Assembly (NCBI RefSeq): GCF_014652275.1
Contig: NZ_BMYM01000001.1
Location: 1,736,001 to 1,800,000 of the forward strand
Reading direction: 5' to 3'
Length of the DNA stretch: 64,000 nucleotides
From: Parahalioglobus pacificus
Lineage (GTDB): Bacteria; Pseudomonadota; Gammaproteobacteria; Pseudomonadales; Halieaceae
Of the stretch, positions 47,918 through 58,216 are shown piece after piece (position 1 is the first letter of the stretch; every line of letters begins with the position of its first letter). The notes beneath the pieces were generated by a model. That model ran no database searches. It was not told the DNA's origin and was given only the letters and a program-made list of their open reading frames with translations. The translations under genes and the position numbers were made by a program.

Positions 47918-48421
47918 ATGGGACGCTACCGACCACCGCGTAGGCGCGGTTCACCGTACATCACCCCCGAGGGCGAGCAAGCACTGCGCTCCGAGCTGCA
48001 TCAGCTGTGGAAAGTTGAACGGCCGCAGGTCACCAACGCTGTTCACGAAGCGGCAAAAAACGGTGATCGCTCGGAGAACGGCGACTACATTTATGGGAAG
48101 CGCAGGCTGCGCGAGATTGACTCACGAGTGCGATTTCTCAACAAACGGCTGGATGAACTGGAGGTCGTCGATCGTGCGCCGGCTGACACGAACAAGGTAT
48201 TCTTCGGGGCACGGGTTGAGTTGGAGACCGAGGACGGCGACCGGGTGAAATGGCGGATTGTTGGGCCGGACGAGTTTGACGTGAGTCAGGGCAAGCTCAG
48301 CATGGACTCGCCAATGGCCAGAGCACTCATTGGCAAGAGGTTGGACGATCAAATCAGTGTGCAGAGCCCTGCCGGGGAACAGTTCTACATCATTACCGCG
48401 ATCGAGTACGACGGGGTCTGA
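47918..48421 (+). CDS. greB: transcription elongation factor GreB
   Basis: A 167-residue cleavage factor for backtracked RNA polymerase. The N-terminal coiled coil contains AAKNGDRSENGDYIYGKRRLREIDSRVRFLNKRLDE, with the acidic tip DRSENGDY, and GreB-type residues rather than the GreA form. The C-terminal FKBP-like domain has WRIVGPDEFDVSQGKLSMDSPMARALIGKRLDDQ. It is divergent from the M23 gene (170-base gap). Confidence 0.93.
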   Translation: MGRYRPPRRRGSPYITPEGEQALRSELHQLWKVERPQVTNAVHEAAKNGDRSENGDYIYGKRRLREIDSRVRFLNKRLDELEVVDRAPADTNKVFFGARVELETEDGDRVKWRIVGPDEFDVSQGKLSMDSPMARALIGKRLDDQISVQSPAGEQFYIITAIEYDGV

Positions 48422-48424
48422 GCC

Positions 48425-49639
48425 TCATTCCAGGGCGCCATACACCAGGGACTCCAATTGCCCGCGGAAGTTAAAGGTGCTGGAGGGGATCAACTGGGTC
48501 ATAAAGATGACGATCAGATCCTCTACCGGGTCTACCCAGAAAAGGGTGCTGGCCAGACCGCCCCAGTAGAACGATCCTTCAGAGGCCGGATACCCGTTCG
48601 CGATAGGGTCCACCTTGGTCGCAAATCCCAGACCGAAGCCCACCCCCTCGTAAGCCGTTTCACTAAAGCTACCCACCGCAAACTCGGACATATCGACTGC
48701 CCCGGGCAGGTGGTTAGCCGTCATGAACTCCAGGGTGCGTGAGCCAATAATGCGCTCGCCGTCGAGAGTACCGCCGTTTGCCAACATCTGGCAGAAGCGA
48801 AAGTAATCCGCCGTTGTGGATACCAAGCCGCCGCCGGAGTGAAAACTGCGATCCCGGTACGCACTGGCCTGTCCATCATCCGTCAGCTCAAGCGCTTTGG
48901 AGGTATTGCGTTGGTAGCAGCTTGCGAAGCGCGCCTCCTGATCCTGGCGGATAATGAACCCCGTATCTCCCATGCCCAAGGGTTCAAAGATTGTGTCCTG
49001 TAGGAACCGGTCAAACGGTTTACCGCTAATGACCTCCACCAGGTATCCCAGTACATCCGTCGCCACCGAGTAGTTCCATTTTTCACCCGGTGAGAACTCC
49101 AGTGGCAGCGCGGCCAGCTGATTCACCATGTCCTCAAGGGTGTAGCCAGGCTCGGGGCGGGCCACTCCCTGCTTGCGATAGGCTCTATCGATGTTGCTGG
49201 CGCGCAAGAAGTCGTACGTCAACCCCGAGGTATGTGTGAGCAAATCGCGGACCGTCATGGGGCGCGCGCAGGGCACGGTATCGAACAGCGGCCAGGCACC
49301 CGCTTTCCAAACGCGCATGTCCCGCCACTGGGGAATGAATCGGTGCACAGGATCTTCCAATGCGAATTTTCCCTTCTCGTACAGGGTCATCAGTGCCAGT
49401 GAGGTCACCGGCTTGGTCATGGAATAGATGCGGAAGACCGTGTCATCAGTGAGCGGCGTCTGTCTCTCTAGATCCCGCAGACCCGAGGTGCGGTGGTAAC
49501 AAAGCTGATTATCCCGGGCGACGAGCACCTGATAGCCGGGAATTTTTCCCGGTGAGACATAGCGGTCGTCAAGGTGCTGCCCTATGCGTTCCAGCTGCGT
49601 ACTGTTCAAGCCCACTGATTCAGGAGTGACGGTTTCCAT
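48425..49639 (-). CDS. serine hydrolase of the beta-lactamase/esterase family
   Basis: A 404-residue class-C-beta-lactamase-like hydrolase. Start ATG 49639 is chosen for its Shine-Dalgarno AAGGAAG; an upstream ATG at 49693 lacks one. The SxxK motif is S73-M-T-K76, followed by WNYSVATDVLGYLVEV, where the catalytic Tyr lies, and a C-terminal GSFYWGGLASTLFW that carries a G/H-x-G-like segment. There is no signal peptide. Members are esterases, D-peptidases or lactonases. It is convergent with greB (3 bases apart). Confidence 0.88.
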   Translation of the reverse strand: METVTPESVGLNSTQLERIGQHLDDRYVSPGKIPGYQVLVARDNQLCYHRTSGLRDLERQTPLTDDTVFRIYSMTKPVTSLALMTLYEKGKFALEDPVHRFIPQWRDMRVWKAGAWPLFDTVPCARPMTVRDLLTHTSGLTYDFLRASNIDRAYRKQGVARPEPGYTLEDMVNQLAALPLEFSPGEKWNYSVATDVLGYLVEVISGKPFDRFLQDTIFEPLGMGDTGFIIRQDQEARFASCYQRNTSKALELTDDGQASAYRDRSFHSGGGLVSTTADYFRFCQMLANGGTLDGERIIGSRTLEFMTANHLPGAVDMSEFAVGSFSETAYEGVGFGLGFATKVDPIANGYPASEGSFYWGGLASTLFWVDPVEDLIVIFMTQLIPSSTFNFRGQLESLVYGALE

Positions 49640-49695
49640 GTAGTCTTCCTTTTTTGCAGGGCGCAGTGTCACTGGCACTCGAAGATTGCGCAAGC

Positions 49696-50292
49696 CTATG
49701 CGAGCACGTCCCTCACCCTGTCTTGTAGCTGAGGCAGCAATTCCCCCTCAAACCAAGTGTTCCTGGCAAGCCAGATATTATTGCGTGGTGAAGGATGTGG
49801 CAGCGGCCAGATTTGTGGCGAATACTGCGGCCATTCACGGACCCGTGCTGTCAGGGTCTGTGAGCGCGTTTCGGGCAGGTAGTAGCGCTGGGCATACTGG
49901 CCGACGAGCAGGGTCATTTTAACCTGCCCTAGAGCACCAAGAATCTCCTGGTGCCAGCGGGGGGCGCAGCGCGGATCCGGCGGCAAGTCACCCGACTTCC
50001 CCCTGCCCGGGTAGCAGAAGCCCATGGGCACGATGGCAACCTGCTGTTCATCGTAGAACTGAGCGTCTGAAATACCCAGCCACGCCCGTAGACGTGCGCC
50101 ACTGGGATCGTCCCAGGGCACGCCACTGGCGTGCACACGCGTGCCCGGGGCCTGACCGATGATGAGGAGCTTCGCGGTGTCGGTGGCGCGCAGCACGGGG
50201 TTTGCGCCCAGTGGCAGGTCGGACTCACACAGCGTACAACGCCGGGCGGCGGCCAGTGCATCTCTCAGTGCAATGCTGTTTATAGCTGGCAT
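49696..50292 (-). CDS. uracil-DNA glycosylase family protein
   Basis: A 198-residue UDG-superfamily protein. The water-activating loop region reads LLIIGQAPGTRVHASGVPWDDPSGARLRAWLG, and the intercalation loop is PLPHPSPRNNIWLARNTWFEGE, both characteristic of this group. An N-terminal CTLCESDL pair is present, but the four Cys of the family 4 iron-sulfur enzymes are not, so a cluster is unlikely. Members remove uracil or other deaminated bases. It is divergent from gcvP across about 120 bases. Confidence 0.88.
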   Translation of the reverse strand: MPAINSIALRDALAAARRCTLCESDLPLGANPVLRATDTAKLLIIGQAPGTRVHASGVPWDDPSGARLRAWLGISDAQFYDEQQVAIVPMGFCYPGRGKSGDLPPDPRCAPRWHQEILGALGQVKMTLLVGQYAQRYYLPETRSQTLTARVREWPQYSPQIWPLPHPSPRNNIWLARNTWFEGELLPQLQDRVRDVLA

Positions 50293-50414
50293 GGCGAGCC
50301 TGTGCAGGTTGGTTATTATTCATACTATGTAATTGCTGGTAAAGGTGGAGACTGTTACCATCGCGCCCGTCAAAACCCGCCCCTTTTTAACCGTTTCTCG
50401 TCCATGGAGACTTT

Positions 50415-53306
50415 ATGAAGCGCGCACCGCTATTTGACCTCGAAAATCACGCAGAATTCGTTCAGCGTCATATTGGACCGACGCCAAAGCAGCAACAAGA
50501 GATGGCCCAGACCATCGGTTACGAGAGCATGGACGCGCTCATCGACGACACAGTACCCGACAGCATACGCCGTACCATGGACCTGCCCAGCGCACAGACC
50601 GAGCAGGCGGTGATTGCTCGCCTGCGCGAGATCGCCAGCAAGAATGTTGTGAATCGCTCGTTCATCGGTACGGGATATCACAACACCTACACCCCCCAGG
50701 TGATACAGCGAAATGTGCTGGAAAATCCCGGCTGGTACACCGCCTACACGCCCTACCAACCCGAGATATCGCAGGGTCGCCTGGAAGCGCTGCTGACTTA
50801 CCAGCAAATGGTCATGGACCTTACCGGTATGGAGCTGGCCAACGCCTCTATGCTGGATGAGGGCACCGCGGCGGCTGAAGCCATGACACTGCTGCAGCGG
50901 GTCAACAAAAAGAATCGCAGCAATACCTTCCTGATTGCAGACAATTGCCACCCCCAAACCATCGCTGTTATCCAGACGCGCGCGGAAGCACTGGGCATCG
51001 ATGTACAGATCGGTGACCCTGCAGCGCTGCTGGCCGACACGGAAGCTTTTGGACTGCTGGTGCAATACCCCGGTACGGATGGCGCAGTCACAGACATCGC
51101 ACCGATGATCGAGCAGGCACACAGTCGCAATACCCTGGTTACCATCGCCACAGACTTGCTGGCACTCACCCTGCTACCGGCACCCGGCGCACTGGGTGCA
51201 GACGTGGTCGTGGGCAACAGCCAGCGATTTGGGGTTCCCATGGGCTTTGGCGGTCCTCACGCAGCATTTTTCGCCACGCGCGACGCCTACAAGCGCTCTA
51301 CCCCGGGGCGCATCATTGGCGTCTCCGTTGACCGCGCCGGCAATCAGGCCCTGCGCATGGCCATGCAAACCCGGGAGCAGCACATCCGTCGGGAGAAAGC
51401 CACGTCGAATATCTGCACCGCGCAGGCACTGCTGGCCATCATGGCAGCGTTTTATGCGATGTATCACGGCCCTCAGGGCCTGCGCCGGATTGCCGAGCGC
51501 ACCCATACGCTGACCAACGTGCTGGCCAGCGCCCTGACAGATGCGGGTCTGGCACCGGACAACAGCAGCTGGTTCGATACGCTGACGATCAGTGTTGGTA
51601 CTCGGCAGGCTGAAATCATCGCGCGCGCCCTGGAACTGGGCATGAATCTGCGCATCCTTGGCGATGACAAGCTTTCCGTAGCGCTGGACGAAACCACCAG
51701 CATTGCGGATGTACGCGACCTGGTCGCAGCCTTTACCGGCAGTGATGCAGCCGATGCTGCGGCGCTGGAGACTTCCTGCGCGCATTCGGGTATCCCGGAT
51801 GCATCTGCCCGCGATGTAGACTACCTGCAGCACCCACTGTTCAACGAATACCATTCAGAGACAGAGATGCTGCGCTACATGCGCCGCCTGGAAAGCAAGG
51901 ACATCGCACTCAACCGTGCCATGATCCCCCTGGGCAGCTGCACGATGAAGCTCAACGCCACCACCGAAATGCTGGCAGTAACCTGGCCGGAGTTTGGCGC
52001 CCTGCACCCCTTTGCACCCGTGGACCAGACCCAGGGGTATCGAGAGTTGCTGGCTGAGTTGGACACCATGCTGCTTGAGTGCACGGGCTATGACGCCATT
52101 TCCATGCAACCCAACGCTGGTTCACAGGGCGAATACGCCGGCTTGCTGGCGATCCGCCGCTACCACGAAAGCCGCGGGGATCATCAGCGCAATGTCTGCC
52201 TGATTCCCTCTTCCGCGCATGGCACCAATCCGGCCAGCGCCGCATTGGCGGGCATGAAAGTCGTTATCGTTGAGTGTGACAACCTGGGTAATGTCGACAT
52301 GGCAGACCTGACCGCCAAGGCGGAGCGTCATACTGATGACCTGGCGGCGATCATGGTGACCTACCCAAGCACCCATGGTGTGTTTGAAGAGTCCATCGTC
52401 GAGCTGTGCGAGATCATCCACAGTCACGGCGGGCAGGTTTACGTGGATGGCGCAAATCTCAACGCGCTGGTGGGCTTGGCAGCGCCGGGCAAATTCGGCG
52501 CAGACGTCTCTCACCTTAACCTGCACAAAACCTTCTGCATCCCTCACGGTGGCGGCGGCCCCGGCATGGGGCCGATTGGCGTCGGCAAACACTTGCAGCC
52601 ATTCCTGCCCACCAATCCCGTGGCGCCGGTCCCCGGCTTGCCCGAGACCAACGATGTGGTATCGGCAACGCCCTACGGCAGTGCGTCGATCCTGCCGATT
52701 TCCTGGGCCTACATTGCCCTGATGGGCGGCGAGGGCTTAACACAGGCAACCAAGGTTGCGATTCTCAGCGCCAACTACATCGCCTACCGTCTTCAGGATC
52801 ACTTCCCGATTCTGTACACCGGCACCAGCGGTCGCGTGGCCCACGAGTGCATTATCGATATGCGCCCTATCAAGGAGGCCAGCGGTATCACGGAAGAAGA
52901 TGTTGCCAAACGTTTGATCGACTACGGCTTCCATGCCCCCACCATGTCGTTCCCCGTGGCCGGCACCCTAATGGTGGAACCCACCGAGTCGGAGTCATTG
53001 GCAGAACTGGATCGTTTCTGTGACGCGTTGATCACGATTCGCGAGGAAATCCGGGCTGTGGAAGACGGAAGACTGAGCAGCGACAGCAACCCCCTGGCAA
53101 ATGCGCCTCACACTGTGAACGAGGTGACTGCCAGCGACTGGCCACATGCCTACACAAGGGAACAAGCGGCCTATCCCGTGACGTCATTGCGCATGGACAA
53201 GTACTGGCCACCGGTAAACCGCGTGGACAACGTCTATGGTGACCGCAACCTCTTTTGCGCCTGCCCTGCGATAGACAGCTGGCGCGAGGAAACCGAAGAA
53301 GCCTGA
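50415..53306 (+). CDS. gcvP: glycine dehydrogenase (decarboxylating), P protein
   Basis: A 963-residue single-chain P protein of the glycine cleavage system, PLP-dependent. The PLP lysine is K705 in [23 protein letters not shown]. The N-terminal half opens [22 protein letters not shown] and holds [46 protein letters not shown]. The gcvT and gcvH genes are not adjacent. The 122-base upstream region shows no clear glycine riboswitch. The nitroreductase gene follows after 48 bases and may be cotranscribed. Confidence 0.97.
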   Translation: MKRAPLFDLENHAEFVQRHIGPTPKQQQEMAQTIGYESMDALIDDTVPDSIRRTMDLPSAQTEQAVIARLREIASKNVVNRSFIGTGYHNTYTPQVIQRNVLENPGWYTAYTPYQPEISQGRLEALLTYQQMVMDLTGMELANASMLDEGTAAAEAMTLLQRVNKKNRSNTFLIADNCHPQTIAVIQTRAEALGIDVQIGDPAALLADTEAFGLLVQYPGTDGAVTDIAPMIEQAHSRNTLVTIATDLLALTLLPAPGALGADVVVGNSQRFGVPMGFGGPHAAFFATRDAYKRSTPGRIIGVSVDRAGNQALRMAMQTREQHIRREKATSNICTAQALLAIMAAFYAMYHGPQGLRRIAERTHTLTNVLASALTDAGLAPDNSSWFDTLTISVGTRQAEIIARALELGMNLRILGDDKLSVALDETTSIADVRDLVAAFTGSDAADAAALETSCAHSGIPDASARDVDYLQHPLFNEYHSETEMLRYMRRLESKDIALNRAMIPLGSCTMKLNATTEMLAVTWPEFGALHPFAPVDQTQGYRELLAELDTMLLECTGYDAISMQPNAGSQGEYAGLLAIRRYHESRGDHQRNVCLIPSSAHGTNPASAALAGMKVVIVECDNLGNVDMADLTAKAERHTDDLAAIMVTYPSTHGVFEESIVELCEIIHSHGGQVYVDGANLNALVGLAAPGKFGADVSHLNLHKTFCIPHGGGGPGMGPIGVGKHLQPFLPTNPVAPVPGLPETNDVVSATPYGSASILPISWAYIALMGGEGLTQATKVAILSANYIAYRLQDHFPILYTGTSGRVAHECIIDMRPIKEASGITEEDVAKRLIDYGFHAPTMSFPVAGTLMVEPTESESLAELDRFCDALITIREEIRAVEDGRLSSDSNPLANAPHTVNEVTASDWPHAYTREQAAYPVTSLRMDKYWPPVNRVDNVYGDRNLFCACPAIDSWREETEEA

Positions 53307-53354
53307 TACCACCGGCGCCGCGCAGCGGCGCCGACACGCGACAGGGAGAGCACC

Positions 53355-54011
53355 ATGGATCTTTATGAGGTCATGCGGACCACCTTCGCCTGCCGGGAGT
53401 TCACAGGTGACCCCGTACCCGGTGAGGTGCTGCAGCGCATTATCGACAACGCGCGCTTTGCACCTAGCGGCGGCAATCGGCAGGGTTGGCGCATTATCCA
53501 GGTGCAGGACCGGGCAAAACGTGAGGCGCTGGCAGACTTATCCCTGCCCTGTGCGACACGATATTTGCTGGAAATGCAGGCGGGCGATAGCCCACTCAAC
53601 ACCATACACCCCAGTGCCGTCAGCGATGATGACGTGCTCGCAGCCGAACCGCCCAACTGGCTGGTGGCCCATATACGCAATGCACCGACGGTGCTGGTGG
53701 TGACGGTCGATATGGCGCTGGTGGCCAGTATGGATAAAGATCTGGACAGAGTGGGCGTTATCAGTGGCGGATCTATCTACCCGCTGGCGTGGAACATCCT
53801 ACTCGCCGCCAGAAACGAAGGCTACGGCGGCACCATGACCACCTGGGGTGTCGCGAAAGAACCTGAGATTCAAGCCTTGCTGGACATTCCACCCACCTGG
53901 GCGGTCGCGACCATAATGCCGCTGGGCAAACCCGTAAAGCAGCTAACCAAGCTGAAGCGCAAGCCGGTGGCGGAGATTCTTTTCCAGGACTCCTGGAACG
54001 GCCAGGCATAA
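53355..54011 (+). CDS. nitroreductase family flavoprotein
   Basis: A 218-residue FMN-dependent oxidoreductase. FACREFTGDPVPGEVLQRIIDNARFAPSGGNRQGWRII gives the FMN-binding Arg and the APSGGNxQ motif; ISGGSIYPLAWNILLAARNEGYGGTMTTW is the second FMN block. Members reduce nitro groups, quinones or flavins with NAD(P)H. A good Shine-Dalgarno (AGGGAGAG) precedes the ATG. A bidirectional terminator follows. Confidence 0.9.
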   Translation: MDLYEVMRTTFACREFTGDPVPGEVLQRIIDNARFAPSGGNRQGWRIIQVQDRAKREALADLSLPCATRYLLEMQAGDSPLNTIHPSAVSDDDVLAAEPPNWLVAHIRNAPTVLVVTVDMALVASMDKDLDRVGVISGGSIYPLAWNILLAARNEGYGGTMTTWGVAKEPEIQALLDIPPTWAVATIMPLGKPVKQLTKLKRKPVAEILFQDSWNGQA

Positions 54012-54043
54012 AAAAACCGCGCGGTTGCCCGCGCGGTTTTTTT
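54011..54043. terminator. bidirectional rho-independent terminator
   Basis: CCGCGCGG (54017-54024), loop TTGC, CCGCGCGG (54029-54036), flanked by six A residues on the left and seven T residues on the right. It ends the nitroreductase transcript on the plus strand and the TonB receptor transcript on the minus strand. Confidence 0.93.
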
Positions 54044-54056
54044 GCCATCCTATCGC

Positions 54057-56582
54057 CTAGAAGCGGTAGGAGAAGTCCACGCCATATGAGCGCAATGCCG
54101 AGGGATGGTTGAAGCTGCCGCCAAATTCCGGCGCGGGGATCACTTCCTGCAGATACTCCTCATCCGTCAGATTGCGACCCCAGGCAGTCACAGACCAGTT
54201 ATCAGCCTCTAACCCTATCCGCGCATCAACCGTCGAGAAAGAATCTCGTGACGACTTGGACATATCCTGGTTGAAGACAGGCGCACCGAACAGGTTGTTC
54301 CAGATTGTCGGAGTCTGCTCACCCTGCAAGGTGTGAAACCACATCTCTCCGGTGTACTGCCAGTCAATGCGGCTTACGAGATCGACATTGCCAAAGGCAG
54401 GGTATACGAATTCAACACCCAGGTTGCCCGTAGTCTCAGGTGCCTGCGGTACATCATTACCTTCAGACAGTGGCCGGTTGCTGTTCTTTTCGATCTCAGA
54501 ATCCAACAAACCGATACCCCCGTAAAGTGTTAGACCCTCAGCCGCGGCGAAGGTAAAGTCAGCCTCGAAGCCCTGCACATACATCTCATCGATGGTTGTC
54601 ACTGAGCGCAGCAGACCAAACGGGCCAGCAAAGAATTCGAAGAACTGGTTGTCTTCAACATCCGTGCGGAACACAGCTGCGTTCAGGCGAAGCCGGCGAT
54701 CAAAGAACTCGGACTTCATCCCGATCTCGTAGGCGGTTGAGACCTCCTTGTCATAATCGTCGGTCACCTGCAGTTGCGCATTCACGTCTTCACCAGGTCC
54801 GCCAAAGCCGGCGTTGAACCAGAAGTTCAACAGGTCTTCAGTACCCACTGAGTTAAAACCGCCTGACCGGAAGCCGATGCCATAGCTGGCGTAGAAGTTG
54901 ATTTCATCACTCGCTGCCCAATTCAGAGTCACTTTGGGCTGGAACTGGCTAAACGAATCATCCCGGTCCGGAATGCCTGCGGGGTTGTTGGCAAACGCAG
55001 GGTTGATGGGGCCCGGATTACCATTGGCATCCAGCAGGTTGATGTTGAGACCAGAGTTAGTAACGTTCGGTACCTGGTTGCTGACTTCGCGATCTTCGTA
55101 GTCGTAGCGAGCAGCGATTGCCAGCTCCAATGTATCCGTCAGGTCAAACTCAAGCTGACCATACGCGGCATAGACCGTGGTATCGAAATCATCCCAGAAC
55201 AAAAGGTCTGTCGGATTGGGACCTGTGGGTGACACGTAAGGAGCACGGTCAAAGCCAGCGCCAGTGTCCGCGCCATAGGCCACCACAACCTCACGCTCGA
55301 TCTCGGCGAAGTAGACACCACCGATCCAACTGAAAGGGCCGTCTTCGGCTGAGACCAGACGCGCGTCGATGCTCAAGTCTTCCTGGTTGCGCTCCTGATA
55401 CTGGTAACCGTCACAAGCAGTCGCCGTGTAGGGACCATACACACCCTGAAAATCGGCACCCGGAGGCAAAACTAGGAAAGGATCGAGTTGGCCACCAAAC
55501 AGATCAGGGCGCGTAAAGCTGTTGATCGTGGCGCGGTCGTTCTGGCACGCGCCGGTCAGTTCATAGCCGTAGAATGTCGCGCTGGTGCCATCTGAGATCA
55601 AATACTCCTCAAGGTCGTTATACGCAACACTGGCGACAAAATCTGCGAAGCCTAGGTTCCAATCAGCCTTAAGAGCAAGATCAAGAGTTTCTTGCTCATT
55701 ACCATTGGGCGTATTGAACTGAAACACGAAATCGAGATCGTTTACGTCCTTGAAAAACTCTTCTGAGCCTAACGCATCGACGAAGGCTGGGATGGCAAAA
55801 GCGGCATTAAAATTAATCGCACCTGCATCCACCTCGGAGTAACCGGCACGGAAGTCGAAGCTAAGGTCTTCATTCACATTCCAGATAAAGCGCGTTCGAA
55901 CGCTGGTATCTTCAATGAAGTCGACGACGTCGTCCTGATTGGTAAAGTCATTCTCGTAGAAGCCATCGGTTTCGCGCGTACTTATGGACAAACGACCGAG
56001 CAGCGTGTCCTCGATAATCGGCCCACTGATCATGGCATTGACTTTATAGGCGCCATTATTGCCGACGCCGCCGCCAATTTTGGCCTCAAACTCGTTCGTA
56101 GGTGCCTGCGTGGTTACCAAAATGGCACCCGCAACGGCGTTGCGGCCGTAGAGTGCGCCCTGGGGGCCTTTCAGAACTTCAATCTGCTTTACGTCAAACA
56201 GCTCTTCATTGAAACTATTGGGGTTTGTGCTGAGTACGCCATCAACAACATAGGCGAAGGTTGATTCGGCATCACGGGTTGAAACTACACCGCGAATGCT
56301 CACCTGTGTGTCACCCACATTGGCCGTATCTACAAGGGTCACGTTAGGAATCAGACCGATGTAGTCAGATGCCCGCTCGATACCGGCACGCTCAATCGTG
56401 CCCTCATCGATGGCCGTGATTGCGATGGGAACGTCCTGCAGGTTCTCACTGCGCTTACGCGCAGTCACCACGACCTCCTCTATCGTAAAACTTTCCGACT
56501 GCGCCTGTGCACTGAGCGACGGAATCGTCGATACCAGTGCGGCAGCCAGCGCTCCTACCAATGGTTTTTTACTTAGGTTCAT
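54057..56582 (-). CDS. TonB-dependent receptor at the end of the hydantoinase locus
   Basis: An 841-residue outer-membrane receptor from ATG 56582, with GGAGG at ideal spacing; a longer frame would overlap the regulator gene. A signal peptide (GALAAALVSTIPSLSAQA) is followed by the TonB box IEEVVVTARKRSENLQDVPI, plug motifs IGLIPNVTLVD and LKGPQGALYGRNAVAGAI, and a long barrel ending in YGVDFSYRF with the terminal Phe of outer-membrane barrels. It belongs to the large group for unknown ligands common in marine bacteria. It starts 20 bases after the PrpR-type regulator and ends at the shared terminator, so it likely imports the substrate of this locus. Confidence 0.92.
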   Translation of the reverse strand: MNLSKKPLVGALAAALVSTIPSLSAQAQSESFTIEEVVVTARKRSENLQDVPIAITAIDEGTIERAGIERASDYIGLIPNVTLVDTANVGDTQVSIRGVVSTRDAESTFAYVVDGVLSTNPNSFNEELFDVKQIEVLKGPQGALYGRNAVAGAILVTTQAPTNEFEAKIGGGVGNNGAYKVNAMISGPIIEDTLLGRLSISTRETDGFYENDFTNQDDVVDFIEDTSVRTRFIWNVNEDLSFDFRAGYSEVDAGAINFNAAFAIPAFVDALGSEEFFKDVNDLDFVFQFNTPNGNEQETLDLALKADWNLGFADFVASVAYNDLEEYLISDGTSATFYGYELTGACQNDRATINSFTRPDLFGGQLDPFLVLPPGADFQGVYGPYTATACDGYQYQERNQEDLSIDARLVSAEDGPFSWIGGVYFAEIEREVVVAYGADTGAGFDRAPYVSPTGPNPTDLLFWDDFDTTVYAAYGQLEFDLTDTLELAIAARYDYEDREVSNQVPNVTNSGLNINLLDANGNPGPINPAFANNPAGIPDRDDSFSQFQPKVTLNWAASDEINFYASYGIGFRSGGFNSVGTEDLLNFWFNAGFGGPGEDVNAQLQVTDDYDKEVSTAYEIGMKSEFFDRRLRLNAAVFRTDVEDNQFFEFFAGPFGLLRSVTTIDEMYVQGFEADFTFAAAEGLTLYGGIGLLDSEIEKNSNRPLSEGNDVPQAPETTGNLGVEFVYPAFGNVDLVSRIDWQYTGEMWFHTLQGEQTPTIWNNLFGAPVFNQDMSKSSRDSFSTVDARIGLEADNWSVTAWGRNLTDEEYLQEVIPAPEFGGSFNHPSALRSYGVDFSYRF

Positions 56583-56602
56583 GGCATTCCTCCTGCCTCT
56601 TA

Positions 56603-58216
56603 TTACCCGGATGTTGTACCGCTTGAAAATGAATGACTGCTCTCGCCACTGCTGTTTTCTATAACGCGTAATCTGCGCCACAGTGTTGTTGTGCTAATGC
56701 CCAGTGCCTGAGCCACTTTGTTTTTGTCACCGTTAAAGCGCGACATGGCCTCGAGAATGGCGTCTGTCTCCTGCTCGCGCAGGGAAGCCGGCGATGTGGA
56801 TGCCCGGCTTACCGGCGCAAACAGCTCCGGCAGCACCTGTTCCAGCGGGGCCGCGTTTGGGTCCTGAGATTGTGCCGCCTGATTGACGACCAGACGCTCG
56901 ATAAAGTTCTGGAGTTCGCGCACATTGCCGGGCCAGTGATAATTGGCGAAGTGCTGCGCCACGCCCGCGTAAACGCTGACCGCATCAATGGCCACCTGAT
57001 ACTGACGCGCGTAGCGTTGCAGGTAGTACTGTGCAATCGCCTTTACGTCTTCCACCCTCTCCCGTAGCGGCGGCATTTGCAGTGAGAAGACGTTGAGTCG
57101 GTAGTACAGATCGTCGCGGAAGCGACCCTGGGCCACCGCGGCGCCCAGATCCCGGTTGGTTGCTGAGAGCAACTTGAAGTTAAGGGGTATCTCACGATTG
57201 CTGCCCACGGGGCGGACACGCTTTTCCTGCAGCACCCTCAGCAGCTTCACCTGCTGTGACGCGGGCATTTCACCGACCTCATCGAGATAGAGCACGCCAC
57301 CATTGGCGCGCTCGATAAGGCCAATGCGCCCGCCCCTGCGTGAACTGGTAAAGGCACCCTCGACATACCCAAACAGTTCACTCTCGAACAGGTCGTTGGG
57401 AATGCTGCCGCAGTTAAGCGCCACCAACGGCCCTTCCTGGTAGTCACTCAGGCGATGAATCTCTTTGGCAATATGCTCTTTACCAGTTCCGCTTTCGCCC
57501 TGGATCAGCACTGCGCCATCGCCACGCGCGTAAATAGCGGCCAGTTTGGCAAGTCGCTCCATGCTGGGCGAGCGGATAACAAACTCGTCGCGACTCTTAT
57601 CGGGCTCGGCGCTGGTTTGGCCGCGATAGGCATTGCCCGCTTCGATGGCTGCTCGCAACAAGTCACGCGCAGAGCTTCGGCTGTAGACCAAGATGGCGGG
57701 CAGCCCGGCCTGCTCGGCCATGTGGCAAGTGTAACTTGGGCCCACAATCACACCGGGACGCTCCTCAGCCATTGCCAACTGAAAAGACTCACTGGCCTGG
57801 CCAGAGGTCGTGTAACCGTGCGGCGTAAAGTCAAACTTCACCATGCCCTGCAAGCTTTCGAGCAAGCGCGGCGGCTCGGCATTCGCCGCCTGATAATAAA
57901 ACAGGTGAACATTGCGGGCGATGCGTTGTGCTTTTTCCAGTGCCTCTACGATGTCTGCATCTGACACCGGCTGGCTGATCACGGGCACGGACAGGGTTGC
58001 TGACAAATAGGCAGCGTTGGAACCCGCGCTCGCTACAACGTCAGGCTCGTGCAATGCCACCAGGCTGCGATAATCCGTGTTGCCATTGGCCACAGACTCG
58101 ACGATGGTCACCTCAGCCTGATCTTCGAACTCGTGGACAACCGCATTGATCAGCTCACTGAACTTGCGATACCCCACCAAGAGCACTCTGACTTTGCTGT
58201 TACGTATCGATGCCAT
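56603..58216 (-). CDS. PrpR-type sigma-54-dependent transcriptional activator
   Basis: A 537-residue activator. Residues about 8-198 are a PrpR_N sensor domain, about 215-440 an AAA+ ATPase and about 480-525 a Fis-type helix-turn-helix (DAILEAMSRFNGDKNKVAQALGIS). Walker A is GESGTGKE (K246) and the Walker B region is GGVLYLDEVGEMP. The sigma-54 contact loop normally GAFTGA reads GAFTSS (residues 287-292). PrpR_N domains bind organic acids or their CoA-derived metabolites. The ATG overlaps the stop of the isochorismatase gene by one base, so it is coupled to the catabolic genes and probably controls this locus. Confidence 0.9.
   Translation of the reverse strand: MASIRNSKVRVLLVGYRKFSELINAVVHEFEDQAEVTIVESVANGNTDYRSLVALHEPDVVASAGSNAAYLSATLSVPVISQPVSDADIVEALEKAQRIARNVHLFYYQAANAEPPRLLESLQGMVKFDFTPHGYTTSGQASESFQLAMAEERPGVIVGPSYTCHMAEQAGLPAILVYSRSSARDLLRAAIEAGNAYRGQTSAEPDKSRDEFVIRSPSMERLAKLAAIYARGDGAVLIQGESGTGKEHIAKEIHRLSDYQEGPLVALNCGSIPNDLFESELFGYVEGAFTSSRRGGRIGLIERANGGVLYLDEVGEMPASQQVKLLRVLQEKRVRPVGSNREIPLNFKLLSATNRDLGAAVAQGRFRDDLYYRLNVFSLQMPPLRERVEDVKAIAQYYLQRYARQYQVAIDAVSVYAGVAQHFANYHWPGNVRELQNFIERLVVNQAAQSQDPNAAPLEQVLPELFAPVSRASTSPASLREQETDAILEAMSRFNGDKNKVAQALGISTTTLWRRLRVIENSSGESSHSFSSGTTSG

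Noticed and set aside
50293-50414. Glycine riboswitch ahead of gcvP
   Set aside because: The 122-base leader lacks the conserved tandem aptamer pattern as far as I can see.
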